Counted from the first letter of the stretch, positions 41,361 through 50,017 are shown. The stretch is 64,000 nt of DNA from Streptomyces sp. PCS3-D2 (GCF_000612545.2 NZ_CP097800.1:6044501-6108500); one strand, 5' to 3'. The notes: a model not told the origin generated them from the letters alone. Program-made: numbers and translations.

Positions 41361-41999
41361 ATGGACAGCGCGGAGGACACGGCCGACGGCTACCGGCCGT
41401 GGTCCGAGGTCACCCCGGACGCCGCACGGCGGCTGCTCGTCGCCGCCGTCGCCGCCTTCGCCGAGCGCGGTTACCACGCCACCACCACGCGTGACATCGC
41501 GGGCCGCGCCGGCATGAGCCCGGCCGCGCTCTACATCCACTACAAGACCAAAGAGGAACTGCTCCACCGGATCAGCCGCATCGGGCACGACAAGGCGCTG
41601 GAGATCCTCACCACCGCCGCCGACGGCCCGGGCTGCGCCGCCGAGCGCCTCGACGCCGCCGTGCGGTCCTTCGTGCGGTGGCACGCCGCGCACCACACCA
41701 CCGCTCGCGTGGTCCAGTACGAGCTCGACGCCCTGGCTCCCGAGCACCGCTCCGAGATCGTGGCGCTGCGGCGGCAGAGCGACGCCGCCGTGCGCCGCAT
41801 CCTGGCCGACGGTGTCGCGGCGGGGGAGTTCGCCGTCCCCGACGTGCCGGGCACGACCCTCGCCGTGCTGTCGCTGTGCATCGACGTGGCCCGCTGGTTC
41901 AACACGGAGGGACGCCGGACGCCCGACGAGGTCGGCGCACTCTACGCCGACCTCGTCCTGCGCATGGTCGGCGCGCGGCCGGACCCCCGGGTGCGGTAG
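41361..41999 (+). CDS. TetR-family regulator of the MaoC gene
   Basis: A 212-residue regulator with a canonical helix-turn-helix (about 22-70: DAARRLLVAAVAAFAERGY, TTTRDIAGRAGMSPAALYIHY). The C-terminal half (SLCIDVARWFNTEGRRTPDEVGALYADL, cited as a region) resembles the KstR2-like group that binds acyl-CoAs. It is followed by the convergent MaoC gene. An identical 14-nt motif precedes both this gene and MaoC, so autoregulation and control of MaoC are likely. ATG 41361 has GAAGAGGTG upstream. Confidence 0.9.
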   Translation: MDSAEDTADGYRPWSEVTPDAARRLLVAAVAAFAERGYHATTTRDIAGRAGMSPAALYIHYKTKEELLHRISRIGHDKALEILTTAADGPGCAAERLDAAVRSFVRWHAAHHTTARVVQYELDALAPEHRSEIVALRRQSDAAVRRILADGVAAGEFAVPDVPGTTLAVLSLCIDVARWFNTEGRRTPDEVGALYADLVLRMVGARPDPRVR

Positions 42000-42064
42000 A
42001 CCCGCCGAGCCGTGGACCCGCCAGGGGTGAACCCTGCAAGCGGCAGCCCCGACGGGCGCGGTCC

Positions 42065-42526
42065 TCAGAAGTAGTAGCGTGACACCGACTCCGCGACGCA
42101 CACCGGCTTCTCGCCGCCCTCGCGTTCCACGGTCACCGTGGCGGTGACCTGTACGCCGCCGCCGGCCTCGGCGACCTCCGTGATCACGGCGGTGGCGCGC
42201 AGCCGTGAGCCGACCGGCACCGTCGCCGGGAAACGCACCTTGTTCGTACCGTAGTTGAGGCCCATCCGCATGCCGTCGACCCGCATCAGCTGGGGAACCA
42301 GGCTGGGCAGCAGGGACAGCGTCAGATAGCCGTGCGCGATCGTGGAACCGAAGGGTCCGGTCGCCGCGCGCTCCGGGTCCACGTGGATCCACTGGTGGTC
42401 GCCGGTCGCGTCCGCGAAAAGGTCGATCCGCTTCTGGTCCACCTCCAGCCACCCGCTCGGGCCGAGCCGTTCGCCGATCCCGGCGCGCAGCTCGTCGGCG
42501 GACGTGAAGACCCTCGGCTCGGCCAT
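42065..42526 (-). CDS. MaoC-like (R)-specific enoyl-CoA hydratase
   Basis: A 153-residue hotdog-fold enzyme that hydrates enoyl-CoA. The hydratase-2 motif is DLFADATGDHQWIHVDPERA with catalytic Asp and His (about residues 37 and 42), followed by FGSTIAHGYLTLSLLPSL. The length is that of single-domain MaoC proteins. ATG 42526 is the only good start. The upstream 14-mer operator shared with the TetR gene at 41361 suggests induction by an acyl-CoA ligand of that regulator. It fits beta-oxidation or a related pathway with the nearby acyl-CoA dehydrogenases. Confidence 0.93.
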   Translation of the reverse strand: MAEPRVFTSADELRAGIGERLGPSGWLEVDQKRIDLFADATGDHQWIHVDPERAATGPFGSTIAHGYLTLSLLPSLVPQLMRVDGMRMGLNYGTNKVRFPATVPVGSRLRATAVITEVAEAGGGVQVTATVTVEREGGEKPVCVAESVSRYYF

Positions 42527-42563
42527 GCCTGTTCCTGTCTCTCGCGGACCACTGACGGACGAA

Positions 42564-42577
42564 TAAGCGCTTGCTCA
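42564..42577. promoter_or_regulatory. TetR operator, copy 2 (before MaoC)
   Basis: TAAGCGCTTGCTCA, identical to copy 1, lies 38 nt before the MaoC start on the minus strand. Confidence 0.65.
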
Positions 42578-42630
42578 GCATGCTGGGACCGCATGTGTAT
42601 GTCAACGGACCTCCGACTACCCTCGGCCGG

Positions 42631-43074
42631 GTGCCGCAGATTCCCGAGAAAATCCACGAACTCACCGTCGGCCAGCTGTCCGCCCGGAGCGGCGCCGCCG
42701 TCTCCGCGCTCCGCTTCTACGAGGCCAAGGGGCTGATCAGCAGCCGTCGCACCGCCGGCAACCAGCGCCGCTACACCCGTGACGCGCTGCGCCGGGTGGC
42801 CTTCGTCCGTGCGGCCCAGCGGGTGGGCATCCCGCTCGCCAGCATCCGCGAGGCGCTCGCGCAGCTCCCCGAGGAGCGCACCCCCAACCGTGAGGACTGG
42901 GCCCGCCTGTCCGAGGCCTGGCGCGCCGAGCTCGACGGAAGGATCGGTCGACTCACCCGCCTGCGCGACCACCTGACGGACTGCATCGGCTGCGGCTGCC
43001 TCTCGATGGAGACCTGCGCCCTGTCCAACCCCGACGACGTCTTCGGCGAACGGCTCACCGGCTCGCGGCTCTGA
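42631..43074 (+). CDS. soxR: SoxR redox-sensing MerR-family regulator
   Basis: A 147-residue activator that senses redox-active compounds through a [2Fe-2S] cluster. The MerR helix-turn-helix is ELTVGQLSARSGAAVSALRFYEA (about 10-32), followed by the long dimer helix and the cluster motif CIGCGCLSMETC with the four-cysteine spacing C-x2-C-x-C-x5-C. In Streptomyces SoxR responds to endogenous pigments such as actinorhodin and controls a few oxidoreductase and exporter genes (knowledge of the family). GTG 42631 starts the domain; a TACCCT hexamer 11 nt upstream and the lack of a ribosome site suggest a leaderless or short-leader mRNA. Confidence 0.95.
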   Translation: MPQIPEKIHELTVGQLSARSGAAVSALRFYEAKGLISSRRTAGNQRRYTRDALRRVAFVRAAQRVGIPLASIREALAQLPEERTPNREDWARLSEAWRAELDGRIGRLTRLRDHLTDCIGCGCLSMETCALSNPDDVFGERLTGSRL

Positions 43075-43099
43075 GGTGCCCGCCGCCGGCCCGGCCCCC

Positions 43100-43936
43100 T
43101 CAAGGAGCGTGGTCCGGCGCTGTGAGCCCGGCCTGGTCGGCAGGGCGCCCGCCAGGGGCATGTGGTTCCGGGCCGTGGTTTCTTGGCAGCAACTCCCTGG
43201 CCGCCGACACCAGTTCGGCATTCGACCGGGCCGGCCGCCCGTCCGGCAGGTGGAGGACGTCCCCTACGCCGGTACGTGCAGCCGTACCGCACCGGGCAGC
43301 CAGCCGCAGCGCCGGCCACGAGGCGCCGTCCCGGCCGAACAGCAGGAGCGTCTCCGGGGGCAGTCCGCGCAGACCGGCCGGCAGGGCGGGCCCGGTCGCC
43401 GGCCCGTCCTGATGCCCCGAGGTGATCTCGGCCACCACCCGGACCCCGCCCCCGCGGCCGCCCGGGCTCCGTGCCAGCCAGGCCCGCAGCCGCTCCAGCG
43501 GCTCCGGACCGGCCCGCAGGCCCAGCGGGGCCACCGCGTCCACCCCGACGCCCCGCGCCAGCAGCGCCTCGGCGAGCCCGGCGGCCCCCGGGTCCGCGAA
43601 GTGGACCACCGCCCGGTCCGGCAGCACCGTCCAGGCGCCGACCCGCGCCAGCCGCTCCGCCGGATCCGCCTCGGCCGCGATCCCCGCCGGCACCGCCAGC
43701 GGTACGCCCACCCCCGCGCCCCGCAGTGCCTCCAACACCGGCCCGACCACCCGAGGCGAGAGACTCTCCCGCCCGCACGGCGTCCGCGGGTGCACGAGCA
43801 CCTCGCCCGCCCCGGCGGCGACCGCCCGCACCGCCGACTCCGTCAGATCCTGCGGCGACATGGGCACGGCAGGGCCGTCACCGGCGCAGCGCGAGCCGTT
43901 CAGTGCCACCACGGCAGGCCGACCCCCACCCCTCAC
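43100..43936 (-). CDS. BKACE/3-keto-5-aminohexanoate cleavage-like protein with altered metal site
   Basis: A 278-residue TIM-barrel protein of the beta-keto acid cleavage enzyme family, starting GTG 43936 and overlapping the preceding stop (GTGA). Family marks are AVVALNGSRC, SAVRAVAAGAGEVLVHPRTPCGRESLSP in parts, and the closing LPDGRPARSNAELV. The zinc site looks changed: the usual HxH pair reads L-V-H in EVLVHPR, and the conserved R-x-G-x-E-D reads R-T-G-V-G-D, losing the glutamate ligand. Catalysis of the classical acetyl-CoA-dependent cleavage is therefore doubtful. It is coupled to a zinc-ribbon-like protein of unknown role. Confidence 0.78.
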   Translation of the reverse strand: MRGGGRPAVVALNGSRCAGDGPAVPMSPQDLTESAVRAVAAGAGEVLVHPRTPCGRESLSPRVVGPVLEALRGAGVGVPLAVPAGIAAEADPAERLARVGAWTVLPDRAVVHFADPGAAGLAEALLARGVGVDAVAPLGLRAGPEPLERLRAWLARSPGGRGGGVRVVAEITSGHQDGPATGPALPAGLRGLPPETLLLFGRDGASWPALRLAARCGTAARTGVGDVLHLPDGRPARSNAELVSAARELLPRNHGPEPHAPGGRPADQAGLTAPDHAP

Positions 43937-44514
43937 GCGGCGTCCGTCGCAGGGAGGTCCGCCAGGGCCGGTCTGGGCACCACGATGCCGCAGCCCGCGC
44001 ACACCGGCCCGTCCCAGGCCAGAGCCCCCTCCCAGGGGCCCATCGGGCGCATCTCGGGCCACCGCAGTTCGGTGTCCCCGCAGACCGGACACGCCGTTCC
44101 CGGCTCCGACTCCAGCGCCCGGACCAGCCGCCGCAGCACCTCGCCCAGCGGCCCCTCCGGCCGCACCCCCGGGTCCGCGCAGCGCACCACCGCGTCCCCG
44201 CTTCCGCCCCACGCCCACTCCGGCCGGCGCAACCCGTGGTGCTTCTCCCGCCGCCGTCGCTCCGCGAACTGGCGCTCGTACTCCAGCCAGACCGTCCGCG
44301 CGTCCTCCAACTCCTCCAGCGCGGCCACCAGCCGCAGCGGATCCGCCCCGCGGTCCTCGGGGGCGATGCCGTGCCGGTCGCACAGGTGCCACCACGTGGC
44401 CCGGTGCCCGTAGGGTGCGAACCGCTCCAGACAGCGACGCAGCGAGTGGCGCCGCAGGGCCCGGTCATTGCGCGCGTCGCGCACCTGATAGGCCAGACTC
44501 CGGAATCCCGCCAT
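43933..44514 (-). CDS. Hypothetical protein with C-terminal zinc-ribbon-like motif
   Basis: I do not recognise this 193-residue protein. The N-terminal half is helical and basic (AGFRSLAYQVRDARNDRALRR, HSLRRCLERFAPYG), with LEELEDARTVWLEYERQFAERRRR as a likely coiled coil near 60-85. The C-terminal half has CPVCGD and CAGCGI, two CxxC pairs about 30 residues apart that could hold a zinc ion. The gene overlaps the BKACE-like gene by GTGA and is followed, upstream, by a 95-nt spacer to the hydrolase gene. GGAGG stands about 10 nt before ATG 44514. Confidence 0.65.
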   Translation of the reverse strand: MAGFRSLAYQVRDARNDRALRRHSLRRCLERFAPYGHRATWWHLCDRHGIAPEDRGADPLRLVAALEELEDARTVWLEYERQFAERRRREKHHGLRRPEWAWGGSGDAVVRCADPGVRPEGPLGEVLRRLVRALESEPGTACPVCGDTELRWPEMRPMGPWEGALAWDGPVCAGCGIVVPRPALADLPATDAA

Positions 44515-44609
44515 CACACCATCACCTCCGCCGATGTGCCCAACATGCCCGGTCGGCGGTGGGCGCATGCGGGGGCGGACGAGGCGTGCGGGTGGCACAT
44601 GGCCGGAAC

Positions 44610-45923
44610 TCAGCGCCCCATGCGCCCCGCCGACACCACCACCCGGGCCAGTTCCTCGTGGCAGATGTCGCTGTGCGCCCCCGAGGGCGCGCCGCCGCGC
44701 CGAACCACGGAGCCCGCGTCCACGCTGACGCAACCGTCCGCGGGCAGCCCCTCGCGCAGGACGGTGGCGAGGCTCAGCCGGGGCGCTCCCGGCACCGCCC
44801 GGACCCCGTCGTGCCCGATCGCGCCCCACCGCTCGTCGAAACCGAGCAGACCGGCCGAATCGCCTGCCATCCGGGACGCCAGCGGATAGAAGACCCGGAG
44901 CGCCGAGTCGTGCGGGGAATGGCAGGCGACCACCGGCCCGTCGACCTTGCGGTGGAGGCCGCGCAGGGCTCCGCCGCGCCTTCTGTCGTGCGGCAGCCGA
45001 TCGGCGAACGCGTAGTGGGAGAAGGCCCCCTGGAGCAGGGTCACGGACCTGACGTACCGGGCCCCGTCCGGCACCGCGCGCAGCGAGAAGGACACCACGC
45101 GAGCCCCGAAGCTGTGTCCGACCAGATGGAACCGCAGGGCCGGGCGGGCCGCGGCCAGTTCGGCCAGGACCGGGCCCAGCCCCCGCTCGCCGACCACACC
45201 GGCCCTCTTCTTCATCGTGTAGTAGGTGGCCTGTCGCAGCAGTTCCTTGGCGCCGCCCCACAGCCCGCGCAGGCCGCCGCCGATGGTCAGGCCCGGCCCG
45301 CCGGTGCCGGCGGCCGCGGCGCCGGCCCGGGCCAGGGCGTGCGAGAGGGCCCGGCAGACCTCCAGCACGTCGTCCGCGAAGATCGCCGGTACCGCAGGAG
45401 CCGTCACCGCGTGCACCCCGTCGAGGCCGGCCAGCTCCCTGACCAGCGCGCCGAACTCGATGAGCGCCACCGCCGATTCCGGCTGCTCCGCCAGCAGTTC
45501 CGCCAACCGGTCCAGCTCCGTGCGCCGTCCGGGCCAGAACTCCCCGAGCGCCTGCCGGGTGAGAGGGTCCAGCGCGCAGCCGTAGGTCGGCTCCGCGAGG
45601 GCGCCGGCCGCCTCGAAGTCGGGTATCGGCTCGTCGGAGAACCGCATCGAGGGCCACACGACACCCACGTACCCCAGCCGTACCCCCTGCCCCACCAGGG
45701 CGGGGAAGGGTGCGAAGAACCGGTCGTAGAGCCGGGTGGCCGTGGACCGGTCGCTGTTCCAGCCGTGCGCGAAGACCAGAACGTCCGTCGCCTCCATCCG
45801 GGACACCGTCCCCTGCGCGGCGCGGTCCACGTCACCCTCGGAGTCGAAGGTCAGCTCCGCGTACGGCCCCACTCCGATCCCGGTTCCCGCTCCGAAGCCG
45901 AATCCGCCACCGATGTCCGTCAT
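44610..45923 (-). CDS. Alpha/beta hydrolase-fold protein, uncharacterised
   Basis: A protein of about 437 residues. VLVFAHGWNSDRSTATRLYDRFF (region near 50) has the HGW oxyanion loop and FHLVGHSFGARVVSF (near 255) the G-H-S-F-G nucleophile elbow. A histidine in ACHSPHDSALR or GAHSDICHEE may complete the triad. Between them is an insertion of about 150 residues. There is no signal peptide; the glycine-rich start (DIGGGFGFGAGTGIGVG) is odd. ATG 45923 is preferred over GTG 45938 because AAGGGGG stands 5 nt before it. Long relatives are poorly described; lipase or esterase activity is only inferred. Confidence 0.72.
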   Translation of the reverse strand: MTDIGGGFGFGAGTGIGVGPYAELTFDSEGDVDRAAQGTVSRMEATDVLVFAHGWNSDRSTATRLYDRFFAPFPALVGQGVRLGYVGVVWPSMRFSDEPIPDFEAAGALAEPTYGCALDPLTRQALGEFWPGRRTELDRLAELLAEQPESAVALIEFGALVRELAGLDGVHAVTAPAVPAIFADDVLEVCRALSHALARAGAAAAGTGGPGLTIGGGLRGLWGGAKELLRQATYYTMKKRAGVVGERGLGPVLAELAAARPALRFHLVGHSFGARVVSFSLRAVPDGARYVRSVTLLQGAFSHYAFADRLPHDRRRGGALRGLHRKVDGPVVACHSPHDSALRVFYPLASRMAGDSAGLLGFDERWGAIGHDGVRAVPGAPRLSLATVLREGLPADGCVSVDAGSVVRRGGAPSGAHSDICHEELARVVVSAGRMGR

Positions 45924-46006
45924 GACGTCCCCCTTCACGCCGTGCCTCCGGTGCGGTCAGCATCCCGCTGCGGTGCCCGTCCGGCCAGCCCTCCGGCGCG
46001 GCCGGT

Positions 46007-47287
46007 TCAGGAGTAGAGCAGGTACTGCGCGCGCACCGCCTCGAAGCGGGCCAGCCCGGCCGTCCAGTCGCCCGCGACCTCCGCCACCCCGGCGCCCGCG
46101 TCCACCAGCCTGCGCACCCGGTCCGAGCCGGTCAGCCGGTCGATCCAGTGGTCCGCGCGCCAGCCGAAACCGCTCCACACCCGGCGAGCGGTCACCAGCA
46201 GCCCGATACCGGACCGTACCGGGTCGAAGGCCTCCCGGTCGTGCACGATCAGCCGGACCCCGCCGCACAGCTTCCCCGCGTGCTTGGAGAACGCCGGGGT
46301 GAAGTACGCCTCCCGGAACCACACGCCGGGTAGCCCCAGCCCGTTCGCCGCCTCCGCCCACCTCCGGTCGATGCCCTCCGCCCCCAGGACCTCGAAGGGC
46401 GTGGTCGTCCCTCGCCCCTCCGAGAGGTTCGTCCCCTCGAACAGGCAGGTGCCGGCGTACGCGAGGGCCGTGTCCGGTGTCGGCATGTTCGGGCTCGGCG
46501 GCACCCAGGGCAGTCCGGTCTCCCCGAAGAAGGATCCGCGCCGCCACCCGGACATCGCCACCGTCTTCAGCCGCACCGGTCCGGCGGGGGCCGGACCGGC
46601 GGCCAGGAACTCGCCGTTGAAGAGCCGGGCCAGCTCCGCCGCCGTCATCCCGTGGGCGAGGGCGATCGGCTCCCGGCCCACGAAGCTCGCGTACGGCCGC
46701 TCCAGCACCGGGCCCGCGGCCCGCAGGCCGCCCACCGGGTTCGGCCGGTCCAGGACCACCACCGTCCGGTCCGCGAGGGCGGCCGCCCGCATGCAGTCGT
46801 AGAGGGTCCAGATGTAGGTGTAGAAGCGGGCCCCGACGTCCTGGATGTCGAAGACGACGGTGTCGACCCCGGCCGCCGCGAACACGTCGGCGAGTTGCTG
46901 CCCGCTCTTGCCGTACGTGTCGTACACGGGCAGCCCGGTCGCCGGGTCCCGCGAGGCTCCCTCGGAGTTCCCGGCCTGCGCCGTCCCGCGGAAGCCGTGT
47001 TCGGGCCCGAACACCGCAACGAGGTCGACCCGGTCGTCCGCGTGCAGCACGTCCACCAGGTGGCGTGCGTCGGGGGTGATCCCGGTCGGGTTCGTGACCA
47101 CCCCGACCTTCTGCCCGGCCAGGAGGGCGTACCCGCCTGCCGCGAGCCGCTCGAAGCCGGTGCGCACCCGTCCCGCCGCCCGCGGCGCGGCGGACCCGCC
47201 GGTCCCCGCCGTGCCCAGGGCGCCCGCAGCACCCGCCGATCCCACGGCTCCGGCCAGCCCCAGCACCCCGCGTCGCGACAGCGTCAT
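46007..47287 (-). CDS. Tat-exported DUF1343 protein (NamZ-like exo-N-acetylmuramidase, GH171)
   Basis: A 426-residue exported protein. The start TLSRRGVLGLAGAVG is a twin-arginine signal, followed by an Ala/Gly-rich h-region to about residue 37. The DUF1343 core shows VGVVTNPTGITPDARH, FGPEHGFRGTAQAG, TYGKSGQQLADVF, VVLDRPNPVGG, and SEGRGTTTPFEVLGAEGID. The family member NamZ of Bacillus releases N-acetylmuramic acid from the non-reducing end of muropeptide glycans, so a role in cell-wall recycling is expected. It is divergent from the SDR gene, with a TetR-like site between them. Confidence 0.9.
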   Translation of the reverse strand: MTLSRRGVLGLAGAVGSAGAAGALGTAGTGGSAAPRAAGRVRTGFERLAAGGYALLAGQKVGVVTNPTGITPDARHLVDVLHADDRVDLVAVFGPEHGFRGTAQAGNSEGASRDPATGLPVYDTYGKSGQQLADVFAAAGVDTVVFDIQDVGARFYTYIWTLYDCMRAAALADRTVVVLDRPNPVGGLRAAGPVLERPYASFVGREPIALAHGMTAAELARLFNGEFLAAGPAPAGPVRLKTVAMSGWRRGSFFGETGLPWVPPSPNMPTPDTALAYAGTCLFEGTNLSEGRGTTTPFEVLGAEGIDRRWAEAANGLGLPGVWFREAYFTPAFSKHAGKLCGGVRLIVHDREAFDPVRSGIGLLVTARRVWSGFGWRADHWIDRLTGSDRVRRLVDAGAGVAEVAGDWTAGLARFEAVRAQYLLYS

Positions 47288-47323
47288 CCGGCCACGCTAG
47301 GCACCGAGCCCCTTCCGCCTCGA

Positions 47324-47343
47324 CATACCGACTGGTTAGTCTG
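47324..47343. promoter_or_regulatory. TetR-like operator before SDR/acyl-CoA ligase genes
   Basis: CATACCGACTGGTTAGTCTG lies 40 nt before the SDR start. Its first 13 bases are identical to the minus-strand start of the site at 54616-54635. Confidence 0.6.
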
Positions 47344-47382
47344 CCCGGATCCGCAAACCCGCCGCATGAGAGGTGTGATCCC

Positions 47383-48147
47383 GTGAGCGCGTACCAGGAC
47401 CAGCGAGTCGTCGTCACCGGCGCGGGCGGCGGCATCGGCGCCGCGCTCGCCCACCGCTTCGCGGCCGAAGGCGCCACGGTGGTCGTCAACGACCTCGACC
47501 CCGCCAAGGCCGCGGCCGTCGCGGGCGCCATCGGCGCCCGGGCGATCCCCGTGCCCGGCGACGCCTCGCAGGTCGCGGCCGAGGCCCGCGAAGCGCTCGG
47601 CGGGACGATCGACGTCTACTGCGCCAACGCCGGACTCGCCGCGGGCGGCGGCGCGGACGCCGACGATGCCGTCTGGGAAGCCGCCTGGAACGTCAACGTG
47701 ATGGCCCACGTCCGCGCCGCCCGGCTGCTGCTGCCCGACTGGCTGGAGCGGGGGAGCGGCCGCTTCGTCTCCACCGTCTCGGCCGCGGGACTGCTCAGCA
47801 TGATCGGAGCCGCCCCGTACAGTGTCACCAAGCACGGTGCGCTCGCCTTCGCGGAATGGCTCTCGCTGACCTACCGGCACCGCGGTGTCCAGGTCCATGC
47901 CGTCTGTCCGCAAGGAGTGCGCACCGACATGCTGACCGCCGCGGGCTCGGCGGGCGAACTCGTCCTCGCGCCGACCGCGATCGAGCCGGAAGCGGTCGCG
48001 GACGCGCTGTTCGACGGCATGGAGAAGGGCCGTTTCTTGATCCTCCCGCACCCCGAGGTCGCCGACCACCACGCTGCCCGCGCCACCGACCCGGACCGCT
48101 GGCTGAGCCGCATGAACCACCTCCAGCAGACATGGGAGACCAGGTGA
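47383..48147 (+). CDS. Short-chain dehydrogenase/reductase (SDR)
   Basis: A 254-residue NAD(P)-dependent oxidoreductase. The cofactor motif is VTGAGGGIGAALAHRFA, followed by NDLDPAKAAAV (acidic residue, favouring NAD) and YCANAGLAAG. The catalytic set is Ser in STVSAAGLLS and Tyr-Lys in PYSVTKHGALAF. The PQGVRTDM loop closes the site. GTG 47383 has GAGAGG before it. It overlaps the acyl-CoA ligase gene by GTGA and shares an operator motif with the APH/ACAD operon at 54547, so it probably oxidises a hydroxyacyl intermediate; this is inferred. Confidence 0.93.
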   Translation: MSAYQDQRVVVTGAGGGIGAALAHRFAAEGATVVVNDLDPAKAAAVAGAIGARAIPVPGDASQVAAEAREALGGTIDVYCANAGLAAGGGADADDAVWEAAWNVNVMAHVRAARLLLPDWLERGSGRFVSTVSAAGLLSMIGAAPYSVTKHGALAFAEWLSLTYRHRGVQVHAVCPQGVRTDMLTAAGSAGELVLAPTAIEPEAVADALFDGMEKGRFLILPHPEVADHHAARATDPDRWLSRMNHLQQTWETR

Positions 48148-49949
48148 CCCCCGCCGCCGGCCCGACTCCGATCCCGCCCCCCGCCTCCGCCTCCCGGCCC
48201 TGGCGCGGACTGCTCTCCCCGGCCCAGCTGGCGCCCGTCGCACCACCGCCCACCGTCCTGCACGCCTTCCGGGAGGCCGTGGCCCGCGCTCCCGAACGCA
48301 CCGCGCTCGCCTACTTCGACGGCCGGGTCGGCTACGCCGAGGCCGATGCGCTCTCCGACTCGATCGCGGGCCACCTCGCGGCGCGGGGCGTCCGCCGCGG
48401 TGACCGGGTCGCGGTCATGCTCCAGAACACCCCGCACTTCGTGCTCGCCGTCCTCGGCGCCTGGAAGGCCGGGGCGGTCGTGGTGCCCCTCAACCCCATG
48501 TACAAGGCCGGCGAGGTCGGCCACGCCCTGCACGACTCCGGGGCCGCCGCGCTGGTGTGCGACGACCGTGCCTGGACGGCGTACCTTCGCCGGGCGGTGC
48601 GGGGCAGCGCCGTGCGGTGCGTGCTGACCACCTCGGCCCGGGACTTCCAGACCAGGAACGACCCGCGCGTCTTCGGCCCCGCACCGGTCACCGGCACCGC
48701 CGCGACCCCGGGCCCCGACCGTCCGCTCCTGCCCGCACAAGCGGTCGCGCCGGACCCGGTGTCCGGCGGTGAGCTGCCCGCCGCTGCGGACACCGCGGAT
48801 CCCCTCGCGGACGCCGCCGGTCCCGTCGCCGCGGACCTCGCCACCGTGGCCCGTGGCGGCCGGCCCGCTCCGCACGGCCCGGACCTCACCGCCGCGGACA
48901 CCGCCCTCATCAGCTACACCTCCGGCACCAGCGGCACCCCCAAGGGCGCCATGAACCCGCACGGCGCCCTCACCTACAACGCCGTACGGCAGGTCACCTC
49001 CCACCCCATCGCCGAGGGAGCCGGCTACTTCGCCCTCGCACCCCTCTTCCACATCACCGGCATGGTCTGCGAGCTCGCCGCCTGCTTCGTCAACGCCGGC
49101 ACCCTCGTCCTGGCCCACCGCTTCGACGCCGGCGCCGTCCTCGACGCCTTCCTGGAACACCGGCCCGCCTACACCGTCGGCCCGGCCACCGCCTTCATGG
49201 CCCTCGCCGCCCACCCCGCCGCCACCCCGGGCCACTTCGCCTCCTTCCAGGTGGTCTCCTCCGGTGGCGCGCCGCTCCCGCCCGCACTCGTCGAACGCCT
49301 CCGCGCCGCCTTCGGGTTCTACCTCCGCAACGGCTACGGCCTCACCGAGTGCACCGCCCCCTGCGCCAGCGTGCCCGTGCACCTCGAAGCGCCGGTCGAT
49401 CCAGCCTCCGGGACCCTCTCCGTGGGCCTGCCCGGCACCGACACGCTCGTACGGATCCTCGGAGAGCACGGGGACGAGCTGCCCCTCGGCGAGACCGGAG
49501 AGATCGCCGTCCGCGGCCCCCAGGTCGTACCCGGCTACTGGGGCCTGCCCGCGGAATCCGCCGAGGCCTTCCCGGACGGCGAACTGCGCACCGGGGACGT
49601 CGGCTTCATGGACCCGGACGGCTGGCTCTACGTGGTCGACCGCAAGAACGACATGATCAACGCGTCCGGCTTCAAGGTCTGGCCCCGCGAGGTCGAGGAC
49701 GTGCTCTACACCCACCCCGCCGTGCGCGAGGCCGCCGTGGTCGGCGTCCCCGACCCCTACCGCGGGGAGAGCGTCAAGGCCTACGTGAGCCTGCGCCCGG
49801 GGGCCTCGACCGAGCCCGACGAGCTGTCCGCGTACTGTGCCGCACGCATCGCCGCGTACAAATACCCGCGCCAGGTCGAGATCCTGCCTGTCCTTCCGAA
49901 GACGACCAGTGGCAAGATCCTGCGACGCGAACTGCGCGATCGCGGCTGA
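48144..49949 (+). CDS. Acyl-CoA synthetase (AMP-forming, ANL superfamily)
   Basis: A 601-residue ligase that activates a carboxylic acid to acyl-CoA through an acyl-adenylate. The A3 phosphate loop is YTSGTSGTPKGAMNPH, A5 is NGYGLTECTAP, A7 is RTGDVGFMDPDG with A8 RKNDMINASGFKVWPREVE, and the catalytic lysine is in KTTSGKILRR. A Pro/Ala-rich insertion of about 75 residues (about 175-250) precedes the A3 loop and is not usual. GTG 48144 overlaps the SDR stop; ATG 48132 is an alternative. The length is a little above the family norm because of the insertion. It belongs to the SDR operon. Confidence 0.93.
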   Translation: MTPAAGPTPIPPPASASRPWRGLLSPAQLAPVAPPPTVLHAFREAVARAPERTALAYFDGRVGYAEADALSDSIAGHLAARGVRRGDRVAVMLQNTPHFVLAVLGAWKAGAVVVPLNPMYKAGEVGHALHDSGAAALVCDDRAWTAYLRRAVRGSAVRCVLTTSARDFQTRNDPRVFGPAPVTGTAATPGPDRPLLPAQAVAPDPVSGGELPAAADTADPLADAAGPVAADLATVARGGRPAPHGPDLTAADTALISYTSGTSGTPKGAMNPHGALTYNAVRQVTSHPIAEGAGYFALAPLFHITGMVCELAACFVNAGTLVLAHRFDAGAVLDAFLEHRPAYTVGPATAFMALAAHPAATPGHFASFQVVSSGGAPLPPALVERLRAAFGFYLRNGYGLTECTAPCASVPVHLEAPVDPASGTLSVGLPGTDTLVRILGEHGDELPLGETGEIAVRGPQVVPGYWGLPAESAEAFPDGELRTGDVGFMDPDGWLYVVDRKNDMINASGFKVWPREVEDVLYTHPAVREAAVVGVPDPYRGESVKAYVSLRPGASTEPDELSAYCAARIAAYKYPRQVEILPVLPKTTSGKILRRELRDRG

Positions 49950-49972
49950 AAACAGTCGGACGGTCGTACAGC

Positions 49973-49987
49973 TGGTCGCAGCGACCA
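49973..49987. promoter_or_regulatory. Perfect inverted repeat before TetR 50018
   Basis: TGGTCGC-A-GCGACCA is a perfect 7-nt-arm inverted repeat 30 nt before the TetR start. It could be an autoregulatory operator or a small hairpin. Confidence 0.4.
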
Positions 49988-50017
49988 GGCAGGAACGAGA
50001 AAAGGAAGGTCAGCAGC

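Noticed and set aside
43422-46016. Plus-strand frame of 864 codons
   Set aside because: Antisense of three minus-strand genes with clear motifs; Pro/Arg-rich throughout.
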